DNA of 22,404 nt from RGIG2707 sp045600065 (lineage in GTDB: Bacteria > Bacillota > Clostridia > Peptostreptococcales > Anaerovoracaceae): the NCBI GenBank assembly GCA_045600065.1, contig JAZRXE010000011.1, positions 1 to 22,404 of the forward strand, written 5' to 3'. A model generated the notes under the pieces. The model was not told where the DNA came from and did no database searches. It saw only the letters and a program-made list of their open reading frames with translations. Both the position numbers and the translations under genes were made by a program. Below are positions 22,227 through 22,404 of the stretch, piece after piece; positions within the stretch are counted from its first letter, which is position 1; the number at the start of each line of letters is the position of its first letter.

Positions 22227-22240
22227 GCCCGGTACCGGGC
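22227..22240 (+). other. Perfect 14-base palindrome after nifJ, possible weak terminator
   Basis: GCCCGGTACCGGGC is a perfect palindrome followed by TTT. It can form a 5-bp GC stem with a GTAC loop. A second small hairpin, GCCGG-TTT-CCGGC, sits at 22201-22213. The short T-run makes it a weak terminator or an RNA-stabilising structure ahead of the stronger one at 22270. Confidence 0.45.
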
Positions 22241-22269
22241 TTTAAACGTAAAACAAACATACTGAAAGG

Positions 22270-22312
22270 GCGTGTGAAAAATGAGTTTTCGTTTTTCACA
22301 CGCTCTCTTTTT
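22270..22312 (+). terminator. Strong intrinsic terminator
   Basis: GCGTGTGAAAAA (22270-22281) and TTTTTCACACGC (22292-22303) form a perfect 12-bp stem with a 10-base loop, followed by TCTCTTTTT. It lies 113 bases past the nifJ stop and would end its transcript. The stem is symmetric enough to work partly for a gene arriving from the right. Confidence 0.88.
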
Positions 22313-22356
22313 GTAGCTGAAAGATGCTTGCTTTTTCGTAAAAGGGCATAAAACCC

Positions 22357-22404
22357 CTACCCCATGGAATCAGTGATTTCCTGATCTATGCGGCTATCGA
22401 CATT
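22357..22404 (-). CDS. Possible C-terminal end of a minus-strand gene (partial)
   Basis: Reading inward from the right edge on the minus strand, one frame is open for 15 codons (NVDSRIDQEITDSMG) and ends at TAG; the other two minus frames stop within six codons. A gene converging on nifJ, with the 22270-22303 hairpin between them, would fit. At 15 residues this is only suggestive. Confidence 0.3.
   Translation of the reverse strand, partial: NVDSRIDQEITDSMG

Overview
The window looks like chromosomal DNA of an anaerobic, Gram-positive-type bacterium of the class Clostridia. The grounds are a full-length single-chain pyruvate:ferredoxin oxidoreductase, a transketolase split into two genes, DUF4330, CsaB/TagA wall-polymer enzymes, strong GGAGG-type ribosome binding sites, and TTGACA/TATAAT promoters on a background of fairly GC-rich genes with AT-rich gaps. 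Genus cannot be told from the sequence. No tRNA, rRNA, CRISPR array, transposase, integrase or phage gene is visible, and no stretch over 300 bases lacks a gene.

Layout. (1) 1-3457, minus strand: a tandem array of three very similar M20-family amidohydrolase genes. The last runs off the left edge. The first has a good promoter, a hairpin separates copies, and the partial copy has its own promoter region with an inverted repeat. (2) 3676-13481, plus strand: one long, tightly packed operon of overlapping genes behind a near-consensus promoter. It holds a secreted coiled-coil protein, a glycosyltransferase fused to a CsaB-type pyruvyl transferase, a TuaH-like glycosyltransferase, a DUF4330 membrane protein, an O-antigen-ligase/polymerase-like membrane protein, UDP-ManNAc dehydrogenase, a TagA-type ManNAc transferase and both transketolase halves. 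A small membrane protein (13532-13861) may be its last gene. (3) 13912-14628: a MinD/ParA-like protein whose P-loop lacks the lysine, apparently made from a leaderless transcript. (4) 14636-15883, minus strand: a PlsC-type acyltransferase with a zinc ribbon. (5) 16009-18505: a large lipoprotein with a DUF3298-like region and a small GIY-YIG-like protein. (6) 18639-22157: pyruvate:ferredoxin oxidoreductase, with its promoter threaded through the preceding terminator, followed by two hairpins and possibly the tail of a convergent gene.

How it fits together. The operon reads as a secondary-cell-wall-polymer pathway. The dehydrogenase would make UDP-ManNAcA, TagA would add ManNAc to a lipid-linked primer, the two glycosyltransferases would extend the repeat, the CsaB domain would add the pyruvyl ketal that SLH-domain proteins recognise, and the ligase-like protein would polymerise the chain or transfer it to the wall. 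The secreted protein and DUF4330 protein are the unexplained members and are candidates for helper subunits. The amidohydrolases, oxidoreductase and acyltransferase are housekeeping or nutritional genes with no clear link to the wall operon.
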